Positions 1 to 9,235 of a stretch of 37,256 bases of DNA are shown here, piece by piece; position 1 is the stretch's first letter; each line of letters starts with the position of its first letter. The notes under the pieces are model-generated. The model was not told where the DNA came from, ran no database searches, and worked only from the letters and a program-made list of their open reading frames with translations. The DNA is from Hallella bergensis DSM 17361. Lineage in GTDB: Bacteria; Bacteroidota; Bacteroidia; Bacteroidales; Bacteroidaceae. A program made the position numbers and the translations under genes. Location: contig NZ_GG704782.1 of NCBI RefSeq assembly GCF_000160535.1, positions 187,868 through 225,123 on the forward strand, read 5' to 3'.

Positions 1-1
1 T

Positions 2-2032
2 GCCATCAACAAATTGATTTACGGAGACCTCGCTAAGCAGGTATTGCCTTCAGATATGAAGCTGCTATGGAGTGCCAAGCCGGCCGACGGCATCTCTGCC
101 AAGAACATTTTTGAGCTTCATGCCCTCAAGGTGACCACCACCACCGGACGCGCTCCGTTGGAGGGTGACGTAGTAACCGATGCCTCAGACCAATTCAACA
201 ACATGAGTGGACAGCCCGAGGTGAGCATGACTATGAACTCTGAAGGTGCACGCCGGTGGGCCGAACTGACCAAGGCCAACGTAGGCAAGGCCATCGCCAT
301 CGTGCTCGACGGCGTGGTTTACTCAGCTCCTCGAGTGAATGGAGAGATTAGCGGCGGACAGTCATCCATCAGTGGAAACTTCACCGTTGAAGACACCAAG
401 GACTTGGCCAACACCCTGAAGTCCGGACGTATGCCTGCTCCTGCACACATCGTACAGGAAGAAGTGGTAGGTCCTACGCTTGGTGCGCAGTCGATTCAGC
501 AGGGTGTTGTGTCGTTCATCATTGCCTTTGTGCTGCTGATTATCTACATGCTCGCCATGTACAACATCATTCCGGGGTCTATCGCCGTGGGTGCATTGAT
601 CATCAACGTGTTCTTTACCTTAGGAATCCTGACGTCGTTCCAAGCCGCGTTGACCATGTCGGGTATTGCCGGTATGGTGCTGTCGCTGGGTACGGCAGTG
701 GATGCCAACGTGCTCATCTATGAGCGCATCAAAGAAGAACTGCGTGGAGGCAAAGGCATGAAGCAAGCTATCAGCGCAGGTTACAGCAACGCTTTCTCGG
801 CTATTTTCGACTCCAACCTGACATCAATCATCACCGGTGTCATCCTCTACGTATTCGGCACAGGCCCCATCCGCGGCTTCGCCACCACATGGATCATCGG
901 TATTGCGTGCTCATTCTTCAGTGCAGTATACCTCACCCGCTTGGTTTACGAATACAAACTCAACAAGGATAAATGGCTTAACCTGAAGTTCTGGACCGGC
1001 ATCTCTAAGAATATGATGCAGGACACTAACTTTAAGTTTATGTCCATGTACAAGAAGACCTTCACCGTTGCTATCGCAGCAGCCGTTGTCTTCATTGGCA
1101 GCTTCGTGGTTCGGGGTCTTGCACAGAGCATCGACTTCACCGGAGGCCGCAACTATGTCATTGCTTTCGAGAAGAATACAGAACCAGAGCAGGTGCGCGA
1201 AGTGTTGGTTAAGACCTTCCCCGGTGCTACCACAGGAGCTCTTTCCTTGGGTACAGACAACAAGACCATCCGCGTTTCTACCAACTACAAGATTGAGTCC
1301 AGCAGCACAACCGTTGATGACGAAGTAGAGGAAATGCTTTACAATGGCTTGAAACGTGCCGGTCTGGTAACCCAGAATAGCGTGGAAACCTTCAAGAATC
1401 CTGATGTACGACAGGGTGGTTCCATCATCAGCTCTTCAAAGGTAGGACCCTCCGTGGCCAAGGATGTGACCTATGGGGCTATCATCAGTGTGCTTATCGC
1501 CCTGATTGCCATCTTCCTTTACATCCTGCTTCGTTTCCGCAATGTGGCATTCTCCGTAGGTTCTACCGTTGCACTGACACTCGACGCACTGACCGTCATC
1601 GGCTTGTTCTCACTGCTACAGGGAATCATGCCATTCTCACTCGAGGTAGATCAAACCTTTATCGGTGCGGTACTGACGGTGATTGGTTACTCCATCAACG
1701 ACAAGGTGGTGGTGTTCGACCGTATCCGTGAGAACCTCAAGTTGCATCCCAAACAGGATATCCAGTCGTTGTTCAACGACTCTATCAACCAGACCTTGGC
1801 TCGTACCATCAACACCTCGCTCTCTACGCTGATTGTGTTGCTGTGTATCCTGTTCCTCGGTGGCAAGAGCATCCAGCCATTCGCTTTCGCCATGACCTTG
1901 GGTGTAATCTTCGGAACGCTTAGCTCCATCTTCATTGCGTCTCCCATCGCCTACATCGTGATGGGTCGCAAGATTCAGAATCAGCAAGCTGAAGAGGAGG
2001 CACAAATGGCCTTACAGAACGCAGAAGCATAA
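2..2032 (+). CDS. secDF: Protein translocase SecDF fusion, 5'-truncated by window edge
   Basis: Accessory subunit of the Sec translocon that uses the proton gradient to pull exported proteins out on the periplasmic side. The reading frame is open from the first bases, so the gene starts upstream; 676 residues are visible and the N-terminal SecD part is missing. The SecD half ends with the transmembrane block carrying LGTAVDANVLIYERIKEE (about codons 230-250 of the visible part). A SecF half follows in the same chain, with its own P1-like segment (SIDFTGGRNY) and the SecF transmembrane motif VIGYSINDKVVVFDRIRE. SecD and SecF are separate in many bacteria but fused in Bacteroidota, at about 1000 residues, which fits here. 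A Rho-independent terminator lies about 50 bases after the stop, so the gene ends its transcript. Confidence 0.96.
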   Translation, partial: AINKLIYGDLAKQVLPSDMKLLWSAKPADGISAKNIFELHALKVTTTTGRAPLEGDVVTDASDQFNNMSGQPEVSMTMNSEGARRWAELTKANVGKAIAIVLDGVVYSAPRVNGEISGGQSSISGNFTVEDTKDLANTLKSGRMPAPAHIVQEEVVGPTLGAQSIQQGVVSFIIAFVLLIIYMLAMYNIIPGSIAVGALIINVFFTLGILTSFQAALTMSGIAGMVLSLGTAVDANVLIYERIKEELRGGKGMKQAISAGYSNAFSAIFDSNLTSIITGVILYVFGTGPIRGFATTWIIGIACSFFSAVYLTRLVYEYKLNKDKWLNLKFWTGISKNMMQDTNFKFMSMYKKTFTVAIAAAVVFIGSFVVRGLAQSIDFTGGRNYVIAFEKNTEPEQVREVLVKTFPGATTGALSLGTDNKTIRVSTNYKIESSSTTVDDEVEEMLYNGLKRAGLVTQNSVETFKNPDVRQGGSIISSSKVGPSVAKDVTYGAIISVLIALIAIFLYILLRFRNVAFSVGSTVALTLDALTVIGLFSLLQGIMPFSLEVDQTFIGAVLTVIGYSINDKVVVFDRIRENLKLHPKQDIQSLFNDSINQTLARTINTSLSTLIVLLCILFLGGKSIQPFAFAMTLGVIFGTLSSIFIASPIAYIVMGRKIQNQQAEEEAQMALQNAEA

Positions 2033-2081
2033 AGAGAAACAGAAAACTCTTCCCTGATGGAAGATTAATAATTGATTAAAA

Positions 2082-2126
2082 CCATCTCCCGCACGATGAT
2101 GTTGTGGGAGGTGGCTTTTTCTTTTT
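2082..2126 (+). terminator. Rho-independent terminator of secDF
   Basis: A 9-bp stem (2082-2090 with 2105-2113, one G-U pair) is followed by a T-rich run from 2116. It lies 50 bases after the secDF stop and before the metalloprotease start. Confidence 0.85.
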
Positions 2127-2181
2127 CAATTATTTTCTTAGACAAAGACTAATATTCCTCACCTTATTATATACTGTAACA

Positions 2182-4674
2182 ATGAACAAACTCAAGACTC
2201 TTATCATCGCACTGGCATGGATAGCACCATCTATCACACTGGCAGCTAATCCCATGCCGGACAACAAAACCATTCAAACCAGCACAGACTCACTCAGGAC
2301 TGACTCGGCGAGCAACAAAGAGGATAAAGAAAAGGACAAGAAAGTCAACGAATATGACAAGCTCATCAAGAAGGGAGGTAGCTATCAGAAGGGTATCTTC
2401 GATGTGCGTCATATCGACAAAGACTGGTACTTCGAGATTCCTGAATCCGTCTTGGGGCGCCTTTTCCTCACGGTCACCCGCTTCACAGCCGTGCCCGAAA
2501 AGTTTAGCAAACTCGTGGGCGAGGAGGTTCAGCGCAATACCATTTATTTTGAAAAACGCGACGATAAGACGCTACTGCTCCGGTCTTACGTGCGATCCAC
2601 TTTTACAAAAGATGGCGACGACATCGCCGGACTTGTGGACTTGGCGACCGTTGACCCCATTGTCGAGAAATTTAATATCATCGGCACCAATCCAAAAACC
2701 AAGCACATGCTCATCAAGGTTACTTCACTATTCAGCACCGACAATAAAATTGGCGGACTCACATCGTCCGACCGCACCATTGTGAAACTCGGTGCCCTGA
2801 AGGACAACCTCACCTTTATCGATACCATACGCACCTATCCTATCAACGCTGAGGTGTCCACCCTGCGCACATACAGTGTCAGCACCAGCATTGTACCGGC
2901 ATCGCGAACCGGATACATCACACTATCGCTCAACACCAGCATTGTCCAGCTTCCCGAAGTACCGATGAAAGCGAGGCTGGCCGATGAGCGCGTAGGATAC
3001 TTCGAGAACAGAATCACACATTTTTCAGACGACAACCCCACCAAACACGAAGCAGTCATCTCACGCTTCCGCCTCATACCCAAAGACAAAAAAGCGTATG
3101 CAGCAGGCAGACTTACGGAGCCGGAGAAGCAAATCGTTTACTATATTGACCCGGCCACACCCAAAAAATGGGTACCCTATCTCATGCAAGGCATTGATGA
3201 CTGGAACGTGGCCTTCGAGGCAGCAGGATTCAAGAACGCCATCACGGCCAAGGAATGGCCTAACGATCCCGACATGAGCGTGGACGACGCGCGCTTCTGC
3301 ATGATTCGCTACCTGCCCTCTGAAACCGAGAATGCTTATGGCCCACGCATCGTCGACCCGCGAAGCGGAGAGATTATCGAGAGTCACATCTGCTGGTACC
3401 ACAACGTGATTAGCCTCCTTCGGAAATGGTATATCACACAATGCGGCCCGCTGGACAAACGTGCACAGCGCTGGCAGCTTGACGATGAACTCATGGGCCA
3501 GCTCATCCGCTTCGTGTCGTCCCACGAGGTAGGCCATTCGCTGGGCCTGCGCCATAACATGGTTGCATCGTCTGCAACGCCGGTGGAGAAACTACGCGAC
3601 AAGAAATGGGTCGAGAAGTATGGCCATACGGCCAGTATCATGGACTATGCCCGATTCAACTACGTAGCTCAGCCCGAGGATCACATAGCACCAAAAGGAC
3701 TCTTCCCACGCATCAACGACTACGATCGATGGGCTATCAAATGGGGTTACCAATACCGACCGGAGTTTAAAACCCCCGTTGAGGAGCAGAAGGCCTTGCG
3801 TTCGGAGGTGACACGCAAGCTGAAGAACAACGTTCGACTGCACTATATTGGTGATGAGGGACGAGGGGATGACCCACGCTCGCAAACCGAAGACCTCGGC
3901 GACAACTCAATGAAAGCAAGCGAATATGGCATCATCAACCTCAAGCGAGTGATGGACAAGATTGAAAAATGGACAGCCCAGGACGATGACAAGACCGACA
4001 ATCTCACGGAACTGCACGAAAGCGTATGCGGACAGTTCCAACGTTATGTTGGTCATGTGCAACGCAACATCAACGGCCGATACACTAACAACTTCCCCTG
4101 CGAGAGAAGATTCGAGTCTGTTCCCAAAAAGCGACAGCAGGAAGCTGTTGACTGGATGGGTCGTTACGTATTCGATGCACCCTTGTGGCTCTATCCCGAC
4201 GGCGTCGTGACCAAGACCGGTATCGATGCCGAGAGCGAAATGACAGCACGGAGCAACAAAGTGCTGGGCTATATGCTCATGCCAGCCACACTCCACAGCT
4301 TGAGCAAAAACAGCCTCACAGCCTCTGAACCATACCCTGTAGACGAATATCTTGACGATGTGTTCAAAAGCGTGTGGAAACCGATGTCCAACACGGACGA
4401 GCGTCGCAATTCATGCCGTCGACAGCTGGAACGAACCTATATAGAGGCACTCAACACAATTGTCAATCCCACGGAGAAGCAACTCGCAAGCCTGTCATCG
4501 GATTCGCGGCGCTCAGACGCTGTGCTCTACGTGCTTCAGCACCTGAACACGATCGAGAATTTCTGTAAGCAGCAGAAAGTCAACTGCGCAACAGGCAGCA
4601 TCAACGCCCTGCATTACGATAACATGCTGATGCAAGTAAACAAGATTCGTGAAAAAAACAAACAGGCCAAGTAA
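2182..4674 (+). CDS. Secreted zinc-dependent metalloprotease (DUF5118/DUF5117/DUF4953 family)
   Basis: Predicted exported metallopeptidase of 830 residues. The ATG at 2182 gives a classic signal peptide (MNKLKTLIIALAWIAPSITLA). The frame is open further upstream to 2104, but that extension runs through the secDF terminator and is rejected. After a lysine/glutamate-rich linker comes the DUF5118/5117-type region (YDKLIKKGGSYQKGIFDVR onward). The metzincin-like catalytic site HEVGHSLGLRHN is at about residues 448-459 (zinc ligands His448, His452, His458; Glu449 catalytic), with a Met-turn SIMDYAR about 30 residues later. Domain order and length match Bacteroidota proteins annotated as zinc-dependent metalloprotease. 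The substrate is unknown. Its 3' end overlaps the terminator of the convergent gene: the stop codon sits in that hairpin's loop. I find no clear promoter in the short gap after secDF. Confidence 0.92.
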   Translation: MNKLKTLIIALAWIAPSITLAANPMPDNKTIQTSTDSLRTDSASNKEDKEKDKKVNEYDKLIKKGGSYQKGIFDVRHIDKDWYFEIPESVLGRLFLTVTRFTAVPEKFSKLVGEEVQRNTIYFEKRDDKTLLLRSYVRSTFTKDGDDIAGLVDLATVDPIVEKFNIIGTNPKTKHMLIKVTSLFSTDNKIGGLTSSDRTIVKLGALKDNLTFIDTIRTYPINAEVSTLRTYSVSTSIVPASRTGYITLSLNTSIVQLPEVPMKARLADERVGYFENRITHFSDDNPTKHEAVISRFRLIPKDKKAYAAGRLTEPEKQIVYYIDPATPKKWVPYLMQGIDDWNVAFEAAGFKNAITAKEWPNDPDMSVDDARFCMIRYLPSETENAYGPRIVDPRSGEIIESHICWYHNVISLLRKWYITQCGPLDKRAQRWQLDDELMGQLIRFVSSHEVGHSLGLRHNMVASSATPVEKLRDKKWVEKYGHTASIMDYARFNYVAQPEDHIAPKGLFPRINDYDRWAIKWGYQYRPEFKTPVEEQKALRSEVTRKLKNNVRLHYIGDEGRGDDPRSQTEDLGDNSMKASEYGIINLKRVMDKIEKWTAQDDDKTDNLTELHESVCGQFQRYVGHVQRNINGRYTNNFPCERRFESVPKKRQQEAVDWMGRYVFDAPLWLYPDGVVTKTGIDAESEMTARSNKVLGYMLMPATLHSLSKNSLTASEPYPVDEYLDDVFKSVWKPMSNTDERRNSCRRQLERTYIEALNTIVNPTEKQLASLSSDSRRSDAVLYVLQHLNTIENFCKQQKVNCATGSINALHYDNMLMQVNKIREKNKQAK

Positions 4675-4685
4675 AACTTGGCCTG
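4652..4685 (-). terminator. Rho-independent terminator of the ADP-ribosylglycohydrolase gene, overlapping the convergent coding end
   Basis: Perfect 9-bp stem 4663-4671 / 4677-4685, loop 4672-4676. Read on the minus strand it is followed by TTTG and then seven T (4652-4658). The loop contains the stop codon of the plus-strand metalloprotease. A second perfect 9-bp hairpin, 4690-4698 / 4708-4716, lies just before it at the glycohydrolase stop codon and has no T-run. Confidence 0.8.
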
Positions 4686-4714
4686 ACTCAAGAGGGTGGG
4701 CTTGGCACACCCTC

Positions 4715-5515
4715 TTATCGTTCCATTTCGTTTTGCACAACCGTGCAAAACTTCTGCACCACATCGAGCATATCGGGTTCCAGATAGTCGCATGCCTTTT
4801 CATAGAACGACTCTGGAATCTTATAGAAAGCCTCGGCTATCGAGCCGCAGATGGCTGCCTTGGTGTCAGCATCTCCCTGAGCCATCACTGCCTTTCGGAT
4901 AGCATCCTCAAAGCTGTCGCTATTGAGAAAGCAGCGTATGGCCCAAGGCACCGTTTCCTGGCATGAGGCATCGAAATGCCCCTGTGCACCTATCTTGTAG
5001 ATATCGCGGAGAGGTGGAATGTCATAACCGAATTTACGTTTCACCGCACTTTCCACTTCTTCCTTGGTGATTCGGCACGTGCGAAGCCAATAAATCAGCG
5101 TTGCGACACACTGCGCACCCCGGATGGCCTCAGGGTGCAGATGGCTGCATATAGCCGACCGTTTGGCCTCGTTCAGCACCTCGTGATAGTCGCTGTAGAG
5201 CCAGCCAACGGCAGACACTCGCATGGCTGCCCCATTTCCCCATGAATTGTGTGGAATGGGCGAGTCTGAGCGCAGCCACTCGGCAAACATGTTGCCGTAT
5301 GCGCCCTTGGGATGGGGATAGCGGTTGCCCCAGTCGTGCAGGGCATCTTTGTATTCCCTGTGGCTGAGAATCGCGTCGGCCACAGCAACCGTCATCACAG
5401 TGTCGTCAGTGTAATCACACTGTGGCTTATCCATAAACAAGGTGAACTGTTCTTTCGGTGTTTCGTCGAATTCAAATCGCGAACCCACAATATCTCCAAT
5501 AATTGCTCCAAGCAT
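4715..5515 (-). CDS. ADP-ribosylglycohydrolase family protein
   Basis: DraG-like hydrolase of 266 residues, a usual family length, predicted to remove ADP-ribose from proteins or small substrates using a binuclear Mg2+ site. The start MLGAIIGDIVGSRFEF is typical. Metal-binding residues are visible as TDD at 36-38 in the first motif (DYTDDT) and GDADT at 214-218 in the C-terminal motif (AQGDADTKAA). No signal peptide or membrane segment is seen, so it is cytoplasmic. The gene is monocistronic: it has its own promoter (-7 at 5578-5585) and a terminator buried in the end of the convergent metalloprotease gene. No ADP-ribosyltransferase partner is visible nearby, so the physiological substrate cannot be inferred. 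Confidence 0.93.
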   Translation of the reverse strand: MLGAIIGDIVGSRFEFDETPKEQFTLFMDKPQCDYTDDTVMTVAVADAILSHREYKDALHDWGNRYPHPKGAYGNMFAEWLRSDSPIPHNSWGNGAAMRVSAVGWLYSDYHEVLNEAKRSAICSHLHPEAIRGAQCVATLIYWLRTCRITKEEVESAVKRKFGYDIPPLRDIYKIGAQGHFDASCQETVPWAIRCFLNSDSFEDAIRKAVMAQGDADTKAAICGSIAEAFYKIPESFYEKACDYLEPDMLDVVQKFCTVVQNEMER

Positions 5516-5577
5516 AGGCGTTGTTTGTAGTTTTAGGATTCAGATAAACGGTACATTAGCCGTACCATCATGTTTTG

Positions 5578-5608
5578 CAAAGATAACCCAAAGATGTATA
5601 ACCTCCAA
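5578..5608 (-). promoter_or_regulatory. Bacteroidota-type promoter of the ADP-ribosylglycohydrolase gene
   Basis: Minus-strand -7 element TATCTTTG (5578-5585) and -33 TTG (5606-5608), 20 bases apart. The leader of about 55 bases contains a short inverted repeat (GGTAC/GTACC near 5550-5567). Confidence 0.65.
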
Positions 5609-5695
5609 GTGATTTCTCGGTTTTATTGACCTATAAGCACATGGTCAACCCAACTGCCAAACAAAATTACGGTAAAAAAACGGACGTTGCATACT

Positions 5696-5770
5696 TGGTA
5701 CTCCGACCGGGAATCGAACCCGGATCAAAGGTTTAGGAAACCTCCGTTCTATCCATTGAACTATCAGAGC
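5696..5770 (-). tRNA. tRNA-Arg (anticodon CCT)
   Basis: Read on the minus strand, a complete cloverleaf is visible: acceptor stem GCTCTGA / TCGGAGT with two wobble pairs, D stem GTTC/GAAC, anticodon stem GAGGT/ACCTT with loop TTCCTAA (anticodon CCT), and T arm CCGGG-TTCGATT-CCCGG. The discriminator is A at 5699 and CCA appears to be encoded at 5696-5698. It decodes AGG. No strong terminator hairpin is obvious downstream, only a T7 run near 5674-5680. Confidence 0.96.
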
Positions 5771-5791
5771 ATGTTCGTTGTATTGCAGTTG

Positions 5792-5799
5792 CAAAGATA
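5792..5799 (-). promoter_or_regulatory. -7 promoter element of tRNA-Arg
   Basis: TATCTTTG on the minus strand, 22 bases upstream of the mature tRNA 5' end. A -33 TTG at the expected distance is not convincing (TTAGT there). Confidence 0.5.
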
Positions 5800-6339
5800 A
5801 TTGTTTTTTTCCTGATTAACTAAGAATTAGATGAAAAAGAGGGAAAATTGAAATTTTCAACACGGATGTCCAACTTTTTTCAGACTTCCAATCCCTGCGA
5901 TACTTTCAGGTGATGTGAAAAAGAATTACCAATTTTCAGAGAAATTTTTCGTAACATCCAGAGAAAAATGCGCCATGTTTTAGCCATGAAAATCGGTTAG
6001 GCTGAGCGGTTTTATTTTGAGAACATGGTGGTTAGAGCCTTTCGATGGTGCGGTTCGGGCTTCGTGGCCATGCGTTGAAGCCCTTCGAGCACTGCGATTA
6101 AGCTTTCATCACGATGCCGTTCGATAGTTAATCGCAGACGAAAAAGTAGAGAGGGTTAGACGGGTATTAATAAATGTTTGATTATCAAAATGTTGCCAAA
6201 TGGCTTAGATTTCCCGAATTTCAGTCCAAAGGAAAAGATTTTTTAAATTTGGGAAATAGGGAAGCTTGTTTGTCAAGAAAAAACACCGACAAAAAAACTT
6301 CAGGATTCTCAAAACCGAAACGGGAACACAACGCCGCAT
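5800..6339. other. Non-coding interval with two inverted repeats
   Basis: About 540 bases without a supportable gene. Two hairpin-forming repeats lie in a row: a 7-bp stem 6057-6063 / 6077-6083 and a 10-bp stem 6092-6101 / 6128-6137. No T-run follows either. The flanks are AT-rich. A short frame at 6174-6365 has no coding signature and runs into the convergent glycosyltransferase gene. The interval may hold a structured RNA, but I cannot name one. Confidence 0.4.
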
Positions 6340-7233
6340 TCAGCGTTTGCCCAAGCGCTCGTTGATGCCGTCGGTATAGGCTTGCCACAGCATGGCGAGA
6401 TCGCTTGGCTGCCAGGCGGATGTAAAAGGCATCGTGAGCAGGGCAGGAAAGTAATAGCCCAACATGCCGATAAAGCTCCGCAGATAGCGCACGCCCCAGT
6501 TGCGGCCATAATGATGATTGAGATAGGCCGAATTGCGCACTTGGTAATATCGTTTCCATTTCTTCTTCCGGTTGCGCTCGGCCCAGCCGTCCGTGCTGAA
6601 AAAAACGTGCTTGTCCATCAGTGCATGGGGCACATAGAGCAACTTGAAGCCGGCTAAATGGGCGCGCAGGCAGTAGTCGGTGTCATCGCAGAAAATAAAC
6701 AAGTCCTTGTTGGGCAGCCCAATGCTTTCCACCACCTTCCGCGAGATAAACGGCCCCTCAAAGTCACAGCCCACAATCGGTGTGATATCCGATATCTGTC
6801 TTCCGGCCAGTTTCCGACCGTGCAGACTTGCCAAGGGGTTAGTGAAGTTGTATTTCTGGAACTCGTGGGTGAAGACCTTGCCATCGGACAAGCGGCGCGG
6901 CGACATGATGCCCACACCGGGGTATGCCGTGTGTTGCAGCAGTCGTTCTAAGCAATCGGGATGGGGCACGACATCATCGTCCATACACCATATCCAGTCG
7001 GCACCCTCGTCGTAGGCTTTCTTGATGCCCGTATAGAAACCACCAGATCCGCCTACATTGTCTTGGTGGACCACATTGAGATTAGTCTGAGCTTCGAGCC
7101 ACTCCCGGGTACCGTCGGTAGAGCCATTGTTGACAACAATGATGTCTGACAGGTTGTTCTTGCGCAGACCATCGACTACTTTTCTGAGCAATTCGAGACG
7201 GTTATAGGTCACAACAACAGCGGTAATCTTCAT
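6340..7233 (-). CDS. Glycosyltransferase family 2
   Basis: 297-residue GT-A fold transferase, predicted to move a sugar from a nucleotide-sugar donor onto an envelope glycan. The start MKITAVVVTYNRLELL at 7233 is chosen because family 2 enzymes begin at this beta strand; an upstream in-frame start would add 25 unrelated residues. Visible motifs are the nucleotide-binding VVVTYNR, VVNNGSTDGT, and the metal/donor DxD motif in WCMDDDVVPHP (about residues 88-98). FCDDTDYCLR follows later, in the position of the acceptor-site acidic motif. This pattern resembles the rhamnosyl/galactofuranosyl-transferase-like branch, but donor and acceptor cannot be read from sequence. It is the last gene of the likely leuS-yitT-rdgB run, 130 bases after rdgB. 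Confidence 0.9.
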   Translation of the reverse strand: MKITAVVVTYNRLELLRKVVDGLRKNNLSDIIVVNNGSTDGTREWLEAQTNLNVVHQDNVGGSGGFYTGIKKAYDEGADWIWCMDDDVVPHPDCLERLLQHTAYPGVGIMSPRRLSDGKVFTHEFQKYNFTNPLASLHGRKLAGRQISDITPIVGCDFEGPFISRKVVESIGLPNKDLFIFCDDTDYCLRAHLAGFKLLYVPHALMDKHVFFSTDGWAERNRKKKWKRYYQVRNSAYLNHHYGRNWGVRYLRSFIGMLGYYFPALLTMPFTSAWQPSDLAMLWQAYTDGINERLGKR

Positions 7234-7363
7234 AGCAGAACAAGGATTAGAAGGTTCAGTTTCCGGGCAAAGACCGCGGTGTGTGGAGAGCGCGGAAACC
7301 AATGACACATGTAAAGGAGGTTACTGGGGTCGACCGGGAGGCTTTCCCGGCTCATGCGTGGAG

Positions 7364-7975
7364 TTAGCGGCGGGCAGCCAGCTGTCTGAGATAGTCGGCC
7401 AGCTTCATCACGGCCTTTGCTCTATGACTGATTTGGTTTTTCACCTCTTCGCCGAGTTCGGCAAAGCTCTTGTCATAGCCTTCGGGAATGAAGATGGGGT
7501 CGTAGCCGAAGCCGCTGGAGCCATGCTTGCTGGTGTCTATACGGCCGCGCACTTCTCCTTCAAATTGTATTTCCCGATAGTTGGACGGGGATTCTCCCTT
7601 CACCTCGAGCAACGAAATGACCGTACGGAAACGTGCTGTGCGGTTCTCCTTGCCCTCCAACTCGTGCAGGAGTTTGGCCATGTTGGCCTCGCTGTCGTGG
7701 TCGGTACCCTCAGCATAACGGGCTGAATGCACACCGGGTGCCCCACCGAGCGCTTCTACTTCGAGCCCGGTGTCGTCAGCAAAGCAATTGATGTGGTAGT
7801 TGGTCATGATGTATTCAGCCTTTTGGCGAGCATTTTCCTCAAGCGTGTCGCCCGTTTCGGGTATGTCGACATGGCAGCCAATGTCGGCGAGAGAAACTAT
7901 TTCGAAATCACTGCCGAGGATTTCGCGTATTTCCCGGAGTTTGTTGGGGTTGTTGGTGGCGAATACTATTTTCAT
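7364..7975 (-). CDS. rdgB: Non-canonical purine NTP pyrophosphatase (RdgB/HAM1)
   Basis: 203-residue house-cleaning enzyme that hydrolyses ITP, dITP and XTP to monophosphates plus pyrophosphate, keeping deaminated purines out of DNA and RNA. The start [16 protein letters not shown] at 7975 fits the family; seven extra upstream residues are possible but not conserved in character. Motifs seen are [12 protein letters not shown] (phosphate binding), [20 protein letters not shown] with the catalytic acidic pair, SGFGYDPIF, and the C-terminal ISHRAKA. Length matches the roughly 200-residue norm. It lies 88 bases after yitT on the same strand with no promoter of its own visible, consistent with cotranscription. 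Confidence 0.96.
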   Translation of the reverse strand: MKIVFATNNPNKLREIREILGSDFEIVSLADIGCHVDIPETGDTLEENARQKAEYIMTNYHINCFADDTGLEVEALGGAPGVHSARYAEGTDHDSEANMAKLLHELEGKENRTARFRTVISLLEVKGESPSNYREIQFEGEVRGRIDTSKHGSSGFGYDPIFIPEGYDKSFAELGEEVKNQISHRAKAVMKLADYLRQLAARR

Positions 7976-8063
7976 ATTGATTGAGGTTTGTTGCAACCGA
8001 TCAGCATCTGTGAAGCGGTTGAAAAAAATTAGAGCAGCATAGAAAGCAGCTGCCCGGGGAGTG

Positions 8064-9047
8064 TCATGAGAGAGTTTTGTCCGCTGAAGGAGGCTGCCTG
8101 CGTATCTTGTTTTGTGCCGGATGGTTCTTGGGAATCTTTACCTTGATATTATCAAAGCCCTCGCCATACACTCCGATAACAGAACTTTGGCTCACGAATG
8201 CGTTGGGGTCGATCATCTTGATGAGTCGGAATATGGATGTGCTTTCACGCTTTTTGGCCAAGATACACAGCACTTTGAGTTCCTGTCCGGAATACCATCC
8301 GTGCCCATCGAGAATCGTCACGCCATGATCCATGTGCGTCCCGATGGCGTTGGCAATCTCCATATATTTCTTCGAGAAAATCATAAACTGCACAGATTCC
8401 CGTCGGGCATTCATCACATAGTCGAGCATAAAGTTCTCGACAACCATCGTGCACAATCCGAAGACCACCTTGTGGATACGACTCAGCCCATCGCCGAACT
8501 GTGGAACAAACAGGCAACTGCCAATGATACAAAGGTCTACGGCAATGAGCACTTGGCCGAGTGAGAAGTTGTAATACTTGTTGACCGATGCGGCAATGAT
8601 GTCGGTTCCACCGGTTGAACCGTTGTTCATAAACACGATAGCCAGTGAGCTTCCGGTCATGGTACAGCCGATGAGCAGCGACATGAAGTCCTGTCCTTCG
8701 CCCAATATCCTGACATACCTACCGGCGGCATCAACGGGCATAAGTTCCTGTACGACCCATAGTAGGAAAGATAGCATGAATATGGCGTAGATGGTCTTCA
8801 TCAGAAACTTTATGCCCAATATCTTCAGTGCCAATGCCAACAGTACGGCATTGATGACGAAGTAGCTGTCTTGTATTGGGATACGAACGGCATAGAAAAT
8901 GATAGCGGCCATACCTGTAACTCCGCCCGTTACAATCTCGTATGGCAGTAGGAAAATTCCCCATGCAAAGGCATACAGCATCAGGCCGAAGGTGATGAAA
9001 ATATAGTCCTTAGCCTCGTTGAAAATTATCCGGTGGTCAATAGTCAT
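8064..9047 (-). CDS. YitT family membrane protein (DUF161/DUF2179), paralogue 1
   Basis: 327-residue inner-membrane protein of unknown substrate. The N-terminal part holds about five or six hydrophobic segments, with the family glycine-rich motifs [10 protein letters not shown] (about 39-48) and NNGSTGGTD (141-149). The C-terminal soluble DUF2179 domain (about 215-305) contains [12 protein letters not shown] and a typical ending [15 protein letters not shown]. YitT proteins are widespread and often linked to uptake or efflux of small compounds, but none is defined for this branch. It sits between leuS and rdgB on the same strand. A second copy is at 29263-30213. Start ATG at 9047. Confidence 0.92.
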   Translation of the reverse strand: MTIDHRIIFNEAKDYIFITFGLMLYAFAWGIFLLPYEIVTGGVTGMAAIIFYAVRIPIQDSYFVINAVLLALALKILGIKFLMKTIYAIFMLSFLLWVVQELMPVDAAGRYVRILGEGQDFMSLLIGCTMTGSSLAIVFMNNGSTGGTDIIAASVNKYYNFSLGQVLIAVDLCIIGSCLFVPQFGDGLSRIHKVVFGLCTMVVENFMLDYVMNARRESVQFMIFSKKYMEIANAIGTHMDHGVTILDGHGWYSGQELKVLCILAKKRESTSIFRLIKMIDPNAFVSQSSVIGVYGEGFDNIKVKIPKNHPAQNKIRRQPPSADKTLS

Positions 9048-9073
9048 GATGTTTGGAGGAGTTAAAGGTTAAA

Positions 9074-9216
9074 GGAGTGGAAGGAATGAAGGGGCAGGGA
9101 ATCGTCGCCTCTTTGGAAGGCGACCGCCCAATGCCTGTTCAACGGAAACGCATGGGGACTCTCCTCTCGGGAGAATCAATCTTTGGTTCTATGCTTCCCT
9201 TCATTTCTTCAACTCC
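9074..9216. repeat. MITE-like element bounded by 20-bp inverted repeats
   Basis: Left arm 9074-9093 and right arm 9197-9216 are reverse complements at 18 of 20 positions. Inside is a perfect 7-bp hairpin GTCGCCT/AGGCGAC (around 9107-9127). The left arm is preceded by short direct GTTAAAG-type repeats (9060-9074). There is no coding frame. It fills the 188-base gap between leuS and yitT, so it would be transcribed as a long stem-loop within that operon. Calling it a mobile element is inference; no target-site duplication was established. Confidence 0.45.
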
Positions 9217-9235
9217 TCAAAGACGGCTTGTGGTG

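Noticed and set aside
6174..6365. 63-codon frame between tRNA-Arg and the glycosyltransferase
   Set aside because: No promoter, unusual composition, and it runs into the 3' end of the convergent gene.
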